Part shown: one piece after another, positions 1-6,322 of the stretch
Numbering within the stretch: the first letter of the stretch is position 1
Layout of the letters: every line of letters begins with the position of its first letter
Assembly (NCBI GenBank): GCA_949286445.1
Contig: CASECL010000274.1
Coordinates: forward strand, 1-15,800
Source: an uncultured bacterium
GTDB lineage: Bacteria > Verrucomicrobiota > Lentisphaeria > Victivallales > Victivallaceae
Reading direction: 5' to 3'
DNA: 15,800 bases
Program-made: the position numbers and the translations under genes
The notes under the pieces: generated by a model
What the model was told of the DNA's origin: nothing
Seen by the model: only the letters and a program-made list of their open reading frames with translations
Database searches by the model: none

Positions 1-24
1 AAATTTATTCTGCTTGAACGCTGA
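1..24 (+). CDS. possible 3' end of an upstream gene (partial)
   Basis: Frame 1 reads seven sense codons (KFILLER) and then TGA, eight bases before the start of the next gene. That spacing fits the tail of an upstream gene in the same operon, for example another part of a peptide transporter. Too little is present to identify it, and a short open stretch at a window edge can occur by chance. Confidence 0.3.
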   Translation, partial: KFILLER

Positions 25-32
25 TTCTGTGC

Positions 33-1871
33 ATGAAGAAAATTGCGAAAGTCGCCGTCATTCTGCTGGTTATGGCGTCCCTGGCGGCGTTTTTTCTGCT
101 GCGCCGTGCTTCTTCCGGGTACGATGACGGCTTGACCGTGCGGCTCGGGGGGTATGGAAATGTGAAAACGCTTGAACCGGCCCTGGCGGAAGATCTGGCC
201 AGCAGAAACGTGGTTGGCGCACTCTACGATACATTGCTGGAATACGATTACCTGAAGCGGCCGTACCGGTTGAAATGTTCCATGCTGGAAGAAATGCCGG
301 AAATAGATTCTTCCGGTCTGATATGGCGTTTCAAGCTGCGGGATGATTTATTTTTTGCTCCGGAAAAAGACGGCGGAGAAAGGGTGAAGGTAACGGCAAA
401 GGATGTGAAATTTTCCTTTCTCCGGCTTCTTGATGCCCGTCTTCACAGTCCGGTAAGCTGGATACTCCGGGGTAAATTGCGGGGTGGGGAGGATTTTACC
501 CGCAGATGTGAAAAAGCTTCTCCGGAAGATATGTCCATGTATGACGATGATTTCCCGGGGATAGTGATTAAAAATGACCGGGAATTTGAACTTCATTTAT
601 TAAAAAATGATCCCAGATTGAAGTATTTTCTGGCTATGCCCAATCTGGGGATTGTATCGGAGCAGTTCTGCCGGAAAAACGGTAATCCGGCATTGGCAGA
701 AAAATCTGCCGGATCCGGTGCTTTCCGACTGGAAAACTGGGTGCGCAACTGGCAGCTGGTATTGCGGCGCAATCCGCTTTACCGTGAAGAGTTTTTTGCC
801 GGTGCATCCAACCCGGATGACCGGAAAAAGAAATTACCGCTGGCTGAACGGATCGAACTGCCTCAAATAAAACAGCCGCTGAGCGCGTGGCTGTTATTTT
901 TCCAGGGCAATCTGGACAGTTTTGCTCTTGACCGGGACTTTGACGGGGTGATGGCAGGGGGAGAATTACCCGCTGAACTGGTTAAGCGCGGAGTGAAGCT
1001 GGTGGAATCTCCTGAATTTGAGATACGTTATATCGGCTTTAATTTCAGTGATCCCAAACTGAGCGGAAATCCTTATTTGCGGAAGGCTATTTCACTGGCT
1101 TACCACCCGGAACGCTGGAAAAAATTCAATCGCGGATTGCTGAAGTTGACCAATCAGGTTATTCCTCCCGGAGTTGACGGTTATGATCCGGAATTCCGCA
1201 ATCCTTATTGTGATTACAATCTTTCATTAGCGCGGGAATACATGAAAAAAGCCGGTTATCCGGGAGGGATTGATCCGGAGACCGGGGAAGCATTGGTGTT
1301 GACTCTTGACCAGGCCGGAAACAGTGTCAGTCACCGTCAGACCGGGGAACTTTTTGCTGTATGCATGGCTGATATCGGAATAAAGGTGATTTCCAACCTT
1401 AACAACCGTCCGCGCTTTGTGGAAAAACTCCGCCAGGGAAAATGTGAATTATTCCGTTATTCCTGGGTGGGGGATTATCCGGATGCCGAAAATTTTCTGC
1501 AATTATTCTATGGTCCTAATTCGGGAAAAAGCAATCGGACCGGGTACCGGAATCCGGAATATGACCGCTGTTTTGAAAGAGCTTCAGCCATGCCGGAGGG
1601 AGAGGAACGGAATAAACTCTATCGCAAACTTAATAAAATGGTTTGTGATGATGCGGTATGGATATTTGAAGGTATTCCGCTGTCCCGCGTTCTGGTGCAC
1701 GAACATCTGGAAAATTATCTGGCGCATGATTTTCCCTTCGTCCGCTGGAAATACCTTGCGCTGGACGGAAAAAAGAGACAGACAATGAAAAAACAATGGA
1801 AAGCACTTGATTTTTCGGAAATGAGAGGAAATCTTTCCAACACTTCCGGGGAGAAAGACAGGAAAAAATGA
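33..1871 (+). CDS. ABC transporter substrate-binding protein, family 5 (oligopeptide/OppA type), membrane-anchored
   Basis: A 612-residue extracytoplasmic solute-binding protein of the SBP_bac_5 family, which captures peptides or similar solutes for an ABC importer. Residues 1-24 are a basic start followed by one hydrophobic stretch (about 7-23). No lipobox cysteine follows, so it is probably held by an uncleaved anchor or an ordinary signal peptide rather than lipidated. The mature part shows family landmarks: FKLRDDLFF near residue 96, then VTAKDVKFSF near 120 (the family's FTAEDVKYSF motif), and a C-terminal lobe with RNPEYDRCFERA near 506. The length is slightly above the usual 500-600. 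No Shine-Dalgarno lies before the ATG, which suggests coupling to an upstream gene. It overlaps speE by 4 bp (ATGA), so the two are co-translated. No permease or ATPase is visible here; they may lie upstream. The substrate is unknown. Confidence 0.9.
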   Translation: MKKIAKVAVILLVMASLAAFFLLRRASSGYDDGLTVRLGGYGNVKTLEPALAEDLASRNVVGALYDTLLEYDYLKRPYRLKCSMLEEMPEIDSSGLIWRFKLRDDLFFAPEKDGGERVKVTAKDVKFSFLRLLDARLHSPVSWILRGKLRGGEDFTRRCEKASPEDMSMYDDDFPGIVIKNDREFELHLLKNDPRLKYFLAMPNLGIVSEQFCRKNGNPALAEKSAGSGAFRLENWVRNWQLVLRRNPLYREEFFAGASNPDDRKKKLPLAERIELPQIKQPLSAWLLFFQGNLDSFALDRDFDGVMAGGELPAELVKRGVKLVESPEFEIRYIGFNFSDPKLSGNPYLRKAISLAYHPERWKKFNRGLLKLTNQVIPPGVDGYDPEFRNPYCDYNLSLAREYMKKAGYPGGIDPETGEALVLTLDQAGNSVSHRQTGELFAVCMADIGIKVISNLNNRPRFVEKLRQGKCELFRYSWVGDYPDAENFLQLFYGPNSGKSNRTGYRNPEYDRCFERASAMPEGEERNKLYRKLNKMVCDDAVWIFEGIPLSRVLVHEHLENYLAHDFPFVRWKYLALDGKKRQTMKKQWKALDFSEMRGNLSNTSGEKDRKK

Positions 1872-2707
1872 ACCGAGATTTCTGGATAAGTGAAATGGGG
1901 CATGGTTACGGTATGACCGTGCTGGCAAAGGAGAAAATCTATTCGGCAGTTTCCCCTTATCAGAAAATAGAGATTTATGATACGGAAAAACTTGGCCGGA
2001 TGCTGCTGCTTGACGGAATTATCCAGCTGGCGGAAGCGGATGAGTTTGCCTATCAGGAGATGATGACCCACCCTGCGGTAATGGCGCATGACAATCCGGA
2101 GAAAGTACTGGTTATCGGCGGCGGTGACGGCGGGGTGGTGCGTGAACTCTGCCGTTATGACAGCATCAGGGAGATTGATTTGTGCGACATAGACAAAATG
2201 GTGATTGAGGCGAGCCGGAAATATCTGCCATTTATGAGTTCATCACTGGATGATCCCAGAGTGAATATTCACGTTATGGACGGGAGCAAGTTCATCAAGG
2301 AAAAGAAGAATTATTATGATGTAATAATAATTGACTCTACTGATCCGGGGGGGCCGGGGGAACCGCTTTTCGGCCGGAATTTTTATCACGATGTGTCGGA
2401 GGCACTGAGAAACGGAGGAGTGGTGGCGGCGCAGTCGGAATCACCGTATCTGCTGCCGGATGTGGTGAAAAATCTCTGGCGTTTTGCCGGGGAATTTTTT
2501 CAATATTCCGGATATGCGATGATTTATGTTCCAAGTTATCCTACCGGATGTATTGCATCCGGGGTGTACTGCAACGAACACTCGGTGGATAAGCCGCGGC
2601 GTTCACTGCCGGAAGAGGTAAAAAATAAATTACGTTATTATACCGAAGATATGCACCATGCATCCATGGTTTTGCCGGCTTTTGTGGAAAAAATGAGAAT
2701 AAGTTAA
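1868..2707 (+). CDS. speE: spermidine synthase (polyamine aminopropyltransferase)
   Basis: Transfers an aminopropyl group from decarboxylated S-adenosylmethionine to putrescine, giving spermidine in the cytoplasm. The 279 residues match the usual bacterial length. Visible motifs in order: YQKIEIYDT near residue 31, LLLDG at 47-51, DEFAYQEM at 58-65 (many bacteria have YHEM; YQEM is the form seen in eukaryotic enzymes), the cofactor loop GGGDGG at 84-89, the acidic residues CDID at 106-109, DDPRV near 128, and the catalytic-face motif DSTDP at 156-160. The C-terminal YYTEDMHHASMVLPAF is typical of the family. The ATG overlaps the stop of the preceding binding-protein gene. No adenosylmethionine decarboxylase gene (speD) is present nearby. 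I see no convincing terminator after the stop, only A/T-rich sequence. Confidence 0.95.
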   Translation: MNRDFWISEMGHGYGMTVLAKEKIYSAVSPYQKIEIYDTEKLGRMLLLDGIIQLAEADEFAYQEMMTHPAVMAHDNPEKVLVIGGGDGGVVRELCRYDSIREIDLCDIDKMVIEASRKYLPFMSSSLDDPRVNIHVMDGSKFIKEKKNYYDVIIIDSTDPGGPGEPLFGRNFYHDVSEALRNGGVVAAQSESPYLLPDVVKNLWRFAGEFFQYSGYAMIYVPSYPTGCIASGVYCNEHSVDKPRRSLPEEVKNKLRYYTEDMHHASMVLPAFVEKMRIS

Positions 2708-2768
2708 TAATCAACTGTTGTTTTAAAAAAAAAAGACAAAAAAAAGTTGTAAAATCATTATTTTGGAC

Positions 2769-2796
2769 TTGGCAAATCAATTTTATCGTGTATAAT
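2769..2796 (+). promoter_or_regulatory. sigma-70-type promoter of the 59-residue gene
   Basis: TTGGCA at 2769-2774, a 16-bp spacer, then a perfect TATAAT at 2791-2796. An overlapping TTGGAC sits at 2763-2768. Transcription would start near 2803, leaving an untranslated leader of about 47 bases before the ATG at 2850. It is the closest consensus match in the window. Confidence 0.75.
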
Positions 2797-2849
2797 ATAG
2801 CTGGAGCTGGAAATTTGCTCACTTAACCCTAACCAAACAAGGAGATAAA

Positions 2850-3029
2850 ATGAAGCATTCATTCTATGACGTCAAGGCGAAGAAAAAGGTAGAGGCCGAA
2901 GTCACCCAGTTTGTCACTTATGGTGAAGGGAATCGTCAGCGTTTTGCATTCAAGGCAGTGACCAAAGATGGCCGTAATCTTACCGCCTTTGTCAGCAAGG
3001 ACGTCTGGGAAAAGGCCAAAAAGAAGTAA
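2850..3029 (+). CDS. small basic conserved-looking protein, unknown function (59 aa)
   Basis: The protein begins MKHSFYDVKAKKKVEAEV and ends WEKAKKK. I do not recognise the family. It has 12 Lys and 3 Arg against 7 acidic residues, so it is strongly basic. There is no signal peptide, membrane segment or cysteine. Alternating hydrophobic residues (VEAEVTQFVTYG, RFAFKAVTKDG, NLTAFVSK) suggest a small beta-rich fold closed by a lysine-rich helix. Support for a real gene is strong: AAGGAG five bases before the ATG, a consensus promoter about 50 bp upstream, a textbook terminator 17 bp after the stop, and codon use like its neighbours. It is a stand-alone unit, not part of the speE or leuA operons. 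A nucleic-acid-binding or ribosome-associated role is only a guess from charge and likely high expression. Confidence 0.85.
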   Translation: MKHSFYDVKAKKKVEAEVTQFVTYGEGNRQRFAFKAVTKDGRNLTAFVSKDVWEKAKKK

Positions 3030-3045
3030 TTAAGTATTTCCCAAG

Positions 3046-3080
3046 AAAGGCCGCGGCGTCCGCGTCGCGGTCTTTTCTTA
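3046..3080 (+). terminator. intrinsic terminator with UCCG tetraloop
   Basis: A 12-13 bp GC-rich stem (left arm 3046-3058, right arm 3063-3075, two G-U pairs) closes a four-base TCCG loop, which belongs to the extra-stable UNCG class with a C-G closing pair. TTTTCTT follows at once. It lies 17 bp after the stop of the 59-residue gene and should end that transcript cleanly. Confidence 0.9.
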
Positions 3081-3267
3081 TATATTGGCGGAAAGTTTCC
3101 GTTGAGGAGAGGATGGAGGGGAGGGGGGGCGTTGACAGATTTAAATTGGCAATGCCGGCAGATAATTGCAATATTAATTTTTGGGGAATATTGTTATATT
3201 CTATCTGTAATGCCGCGGCCGGGAGATAAAGGAGAACGAAAAAAACAAAAAGTTTTATTTTGCCGGT

Positions 3268-3295
3268 TTGAAAAAAAATTAAAATGTGGTATATT
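3268..3295 (+). promoter_or_regulatory. probable leuA-dacA promoter
   Basis: TTGAAA at 3268-3273, a 16-bp spacer and TATATT at 3290-3295. The start would be near 3302, giving a leader of about 265 bases before the leuA ATG. The same hexamer pair with a 17-bp spacer precedes the epimerase gene and the AraC-family gene. Confidence 0.55.
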
Positions 3296-3311
3296 TATAA
3301 ATTATGAAAAA

Positions 3312-3519
3312 GCAGAGTACATCGCCGTGTTCAACGGATGACCCGGACGTACGCCGTGCTGAATTTATCTCCGGCGGATGCGTTTCACGTTGCATTTATG
3401 TACTCAGTGCCTTTCCTGCGCATAATCTTCTACCGTACGATCGACTTAGATTTGCCGGGGTTTGATTCCCCGGCATGAAACTGTTGCTGATACAGCTTCA
3501 GGCGTGATATCTGCCTGAA
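3312..3519 (+). ncRNA. candidate structured leader RNA of leuA
   Basis: GAGTACAT at 3315-3322 is exactly complementary to ATGTACTC at 3398-3405. The helix extends past a two-base bulge by GCA (3312-3314) with TGC (3408-3410). Inside it, 3378-3381 can pair with 3392-3395, and CGCCG (3352-3356) with CGGCG (3372-3376), for which CGCCG at 3323-3327 competes. Downstream, TGCCGGGG (3453-3460) pairs perfectly with CCCCGGCA (3468-3475) around a TTTGATT loop resembling a T-loop. Stem TGAA/TTCA plus CTGT/ACAG (3476-3500) and stem TTCAGGC/GCCTGAA (3497-3519) share bases 3497-3500 and cannot both form. The pairings are seen in the sequence; their biological reality is inference from one sequence only. 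Confidence 0.4.
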
Positions 3520-3566
3520 TTAATATAGTTTGATGACATAAAAATAATTTGGATATAGAAGATAAA

Positions 3567-5273
3567 ATGAAATCAGAACCGAAATACCGTTATCCTGAGC
3601 CGATAAAAATAGAAAACCGTCAGTGGCCTTCAAGAATAATTGAGAAAGCGCCGATCTGGGCATCTGTGGATTTGCGCGATGGCAATCAGGCATTGCCGAT
3701 ACCGATGAATCCGGAAAAAAAACTGGAATATTTTCAGATGCTCTGCCGGATTGGTTTCAAGGAGATAGAGGTGTCTTTCCCGGCGGCATCACAGGATGAT
3801 TTTGATTTTGTCCGCCGTTTGATCGGGGAAAACCTTGTTCCGGAAGATGTGCGAATAACCACATTAACCCAGATGAGAGAAAATTTGATTGACCGTACGG
3901 TTCAATCCCTGGTGGGAGTGAACCGTGCGGTACTCCATGCGTATTTGGCCACCAGTGATCTGCATGGGCGTTTTGTGTTCGGGTTAACCCGTGAGGAATT
4001 GAAAAAGCGCGCGGTTGAAGGAACCATAATGACCCGGGATATATTGGCAAAATATGATATGCTGGACAAGGTGGCGTATGAATTTTCCCCGGAGGAATTC
4101 ACCGACAGTGATCTTGATTTTGTTATTGACGTCTGTGCCGCAGTAAAAGAGGCCTGGGGAAAGGCACCCAAGCGGGGTTTTATCTTAAATCTCCCCGCCA
4201 CGGTTGAACGCAGACCCCCAAATCAGTACGCGGATATGATTGAATACTTCTGCAATAAATTCCCCGGACGGGATGAAGTGACCGTAAGTTTGCATGCGCA
4301 TAACGACCAGGGCTGTGCCGTGGCGGCTACGGAGTTGGCATTGCTGGCCGGGGCAGACCGGGTTGAGGGAACCATTTTCGGTCACGGGGAGCGTACCGGC
4401 AATGTGGATATAGCGGTATTGGCATTGAATCTCCAGTCCCGTGGAGTGGAGACCGGACTTGATTTTTCACACATGGCGGAGATTGTCCGTATTGTTGAAG
4501 ATAATTCAGGAATAGAGGTACATCCGCGTCATCCTTATGCCGGTCAGCTGGTATTTACTGCTTTTTCCGGTTCGCACCAGGATGCTATCCGCAAAGGGAT
4601 GGATGAACGGCGCGAAACGTCGGAATTTTTCCACCAGGGCTGGAAGATGCCGTATCTTCACATAGATCCGGCGGATGTCGGCCGTGAATATGAAAAACTT
4701 ATCCGCATCAACAGCCAGTCCGGAAAGGGCGGAGTGGTTTTCCTGCTGGAGAAAGAGTATGGCATATTCCCGCCCAAGGCTATGCATCCGGAAATCGGCC
4801 GGGCAGTGCAGAATTTTGTGGATAAGAGCGGCGGAGAGGTGGACAGCTCCATGCTGCTGGATATATTCCGGAATAATTTTGTGAACATTACCGGACCTTA
4901 TTCCATGAGCGGTTACACCCGGGCTTCAAATTCGATTGGAGATTTGGTGGGAGTGGAGTTTGTCTGGCATGAAAATGACCGGAGCTGGGAATTGGCTTCC
5001 AGCGGCAACGGACCGTTGTCTGCGGTGGTCAATGCTTTGAGAAAGGCAGATATTCTGCCGGGATTTGTGCTGGAGGACTTCTGCGAAAAAACCATGGGAT
5101 CAAGTGCTGATGCCAAAGCTTTGGCCTTTGTCGGTGTCCGGATGAAGGAAGACGGCAAGATTTTCTATGGTGCCGGAGAGCACTCCAATATTGACCGTGC
5201 CGCGGTTGGCGCACTGGTAAGTGCACTTAACCGTGCCGCCCGGGCAAAAGAAGCGGAGAAAGCGGCAAAATGA
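3567..5273 (+). CDS. leuA: 2-isopropylmalate synthase, mycobacterial/yeast-type (LeuA type 2)
   Basis: Condenses acetyl-CoA with 2-ketoisovalerate, the first committed step of leucine synthesis. I start it at the ATG at 3567 (568 aa), preceded by AGAAG. A TTG 18 bases upstream is in frame but has no ribosome site. The TIM-barrel carries RDG in DLRDGNQ (35-41; Arg37 and metal-binding Asp38), SLHAHND (241-247; metal ligands His243 and His245) and GERTGN (274-279). A linker and the C-terminal LeuA regulatory domain (about 425-560, with SSGNGP near 478) follow, so leucine feedback inhibition is expected. The sequence resembles the long mycobacterial and fungal enzymes rather than the E. coli type. 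It overlaps dacA by 4 bp (ATGA). No other leucine genes are adjacent. Confidence 0.96.
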   Translation: MKSEPKYRYPEPIKIENRQWPSRIIEKAPIWASVDLRDGNQALPIPMNPEKKLEYFQMLCRIGFKEIEVSFPAASQDDFDFVRRLIGENLVPEDVRITTLTQMRENLIDRTVQSLVGVNRAVLHAYLATSDLHGRFVFGLTREELKKRAVEGTIMTRDILAKYDMLDKVAYEFSPEEFTDSDLDFVIDVCAAVKEAWGKAPKRGFILNLPATVERRPPNQYADMIEYFCNKFPGRDEVTVSLHAHNDQGCAVAATELALLAGADRVEGTIFGHGERTGNVDIAVLALNLQSRGVETGLDFSHMAEIVRIVEDNSGIEVHPRHPYAGQLVFTAFSGSHQDAIRKGMDERRETSEFFHQGWKMPYLHIDPADVGREYEKLIRINSQSGKGGVVFLLEKEYGIFPPKAMHPEIGRAVQNFVDKSGGEVDSSMLLDIFRNNFVNITGPYSMSGYTRASNSIGDLVGVEFVWHENDRSWELASSGNGPLSAVVNALRKADILPGFVLEDFCEKTMGSSADAKALAFVGVRMKEDGKIFYGAGEHSNIDRAAVGALVSALNRAARAKEAEKAAK

Positions 5274-6322
5274 CCGGTACAGGAAAGTCCCGGGTTCAAT
5301 TTCTGCTGGGGTTGCTGATAGTCATTGCCCTTATTCATGTGGTAGCGATTTACTTCATTGCCTCTGGAGGGAAGGGCGGCAGAACATCGGAAGAAAAATC
5401 GTCTGCTGCTGAAGCAAAGGGAAATGATAATTCCGGCAGTATCGCTTCTGAGAAGAAGGAAGAAATATCCTATCTTTACCGGAAAGTTTCCACCCTGAAA
5501 AACTTCGGCGCACCGCTGGATTACTCCGGTGTGCGCCGTGGTAATTTGAAAGAAATTCCGCTTACCCGTCAGGCCAGGGCCGGAATTCTGGTGGATATGG
5601 ATACCCGCAAGGTGCTGTGGGCAAAGAATGAAGCTCAGCCGCGTCCCATTGCTTCCATGACCAAAATGATGACCATGCTTCTGGCATTGGAGGAGGCAGA
5701 CCGCAGAAAGCTGCCGCTGGAAACAGTGGTAACAGCTTCTGCCGCGGCATCCAGAGTTCCCCCTTCCGGTATAGGTTTGAAGAAAGGAGAGAAAATCTCT
5801 CTGCTGGATCTGATGAAATCAGCCATGATCCGCAGTGCTAATGACGCGGCTTACCAGATTGCCGAGTACTTCAGCGATGGGAAAGTGGATAATTTTGTCC
5901 GCCGGATGAATGAACGGGCAAAGGAACTCGGCTTGAAAGGTGTTGATTTCCGTTCACCTCATGGTTTGCCGTCCAAGCCTGACTCGTCCGGAACTGCTGA
6001 AAGCATGATCTTTCTGGCAGAAAGACTGCAGGAATATCCGGTTTGCATGAAATGGGTTTCCACTTCCGGCACCTATATCCGCAATGGGAAAACCTTGATA
6101 ACCAATACCAACCACCTTATCCGCCCCCGTTATCCCGGAGTGAACGGCATGAAGACCGGTTACACCAGGAATGCTGGGTATTGTGTTACTGTAAGCTGTG
6201 AACGCAATGGCCGGCGTCTTATGCTTTGCCTGATGGGATTGAACGGGGCCAAGGCGGAACGTGATCCTCTGGCCCGTAAATTACTGGATTGGGGATACAA
6301 GAAAATCTCAGGCCGGAGCTGA
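5270..6322 (+). CDS. D-alanyl-D-alanine carboxypeptidase (PBP5/DacA-like, peptidase S11), N-terminally anchored
   Basis: A 350-residue penicillin-binding protein that trims the terminal D-Ala from peptidoglycan stem peptides outside the inner membrane. A hydrophobic segment at residues 11-31 acts as signal or anchor, followed by a low-complexity Lys/Glu/Ser linker (about 33-66). The S11 catalytic set is complete: SMTK at 129-132 (nucleophile Ser129), SAN at 189-191 and KTG at 295-297. After the catalytic domain the protein ends within about 50 residues. It lacks the PBP5 C-terminal beta domain and the C-terminal amphipathic helix that anchors E. coli PBP5, so anchoring is probably N-terminal. 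The start overlaps the leuA stop and the two are translationally coupled. The 3' end overlaps the convergent CobW-like gene by 15 bp. Confidence 0.93.
   Translation: MTGTGKSRVQFLLGLLIVIALIHVVAIYFIASGGKGGRTSEEKSSAAEAKGNDNSGSIASEKKEEISYLYRKVSTLKNFGAPLDYSGVRRGNLKEIPLTRQARAGILVDMDTRKVLWAKNEAQPRPIASMTKMMTMLLALEEADRRKLPLETVVTASAAASRVPPSGIGLKKGEKISLLDLMKSAMIRSANDAAYQIAEYFSDGKVDNFVRRMNERAKELGLKGVDFRSPHGLPSKPDSSGTAESMIFLAERLQEYPVCMKWVSTSGTYIRNGKTLITNTNHLIRPRYPGVNGMKTGYTRNAGYCVTVSCERNGRRLMLCLMGLNGAKAERDPLARKLLDWGYKKISGRS

Larger units (their letters stand above)
3081..3566 (+). other. non-coding region and long leader upstream of leuA
   Basis: No confident gene lies here. In order it holds a G-rich patch (3107-3129); an inverted repeat CAATATT/AATATTG (3169-3175 and 3187-3193, 11-bp spacer); A-rich sequence containing a promoter (3268-3295); and then, on the predicted transcript, several base-paired segments up to the leuA start. 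The segments are a long-range helix 3312-3322 with 3398-3410, a perfect 8-bp hairpin at 3453-3475, and two mutually exclusive stems between 3476 and 3519. No stem is followed by a T-run, so if this is a regulatory leader its output would be translational or by another route. It matches no riboswitch class or T-box that I know by motif. Confidence 0.55.

Noticed and set aside
3107..3129. G-rich patch as a possible G-quadruplex
   Set aside because: There are not four separate runs of three or more G; at best a weak two-quartet structure.
3102..3341. 79-codon open frame between the small-gene terminator and leuA
   Set aside because: No ribosome site at its start, it crosses the predicted leuA promoter, its composition follows G-rich and A-rich tracts, and the product resembles nothing known.
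3453..3475. Hairpin resembling a tRNA T-arm
   Set aside because: The stem is eight continuous base pairs, and no acceptor, D or anticodon arms or CCA end can be placed around it; nor does it fit tmRNA.
3549..3566. TTG at 3549 as start of leuA
   Set aside because: No ribosome site precedes it, whereas AGAAG precedes the ATG at 3567 at a proper distance.
5281..5290. AGGAAAGTCC, similar to a conserved RNase P RNA segment
   Set aside because: It lies in the first codons of the carboxypeptidase gene and no other RNase P element follows.
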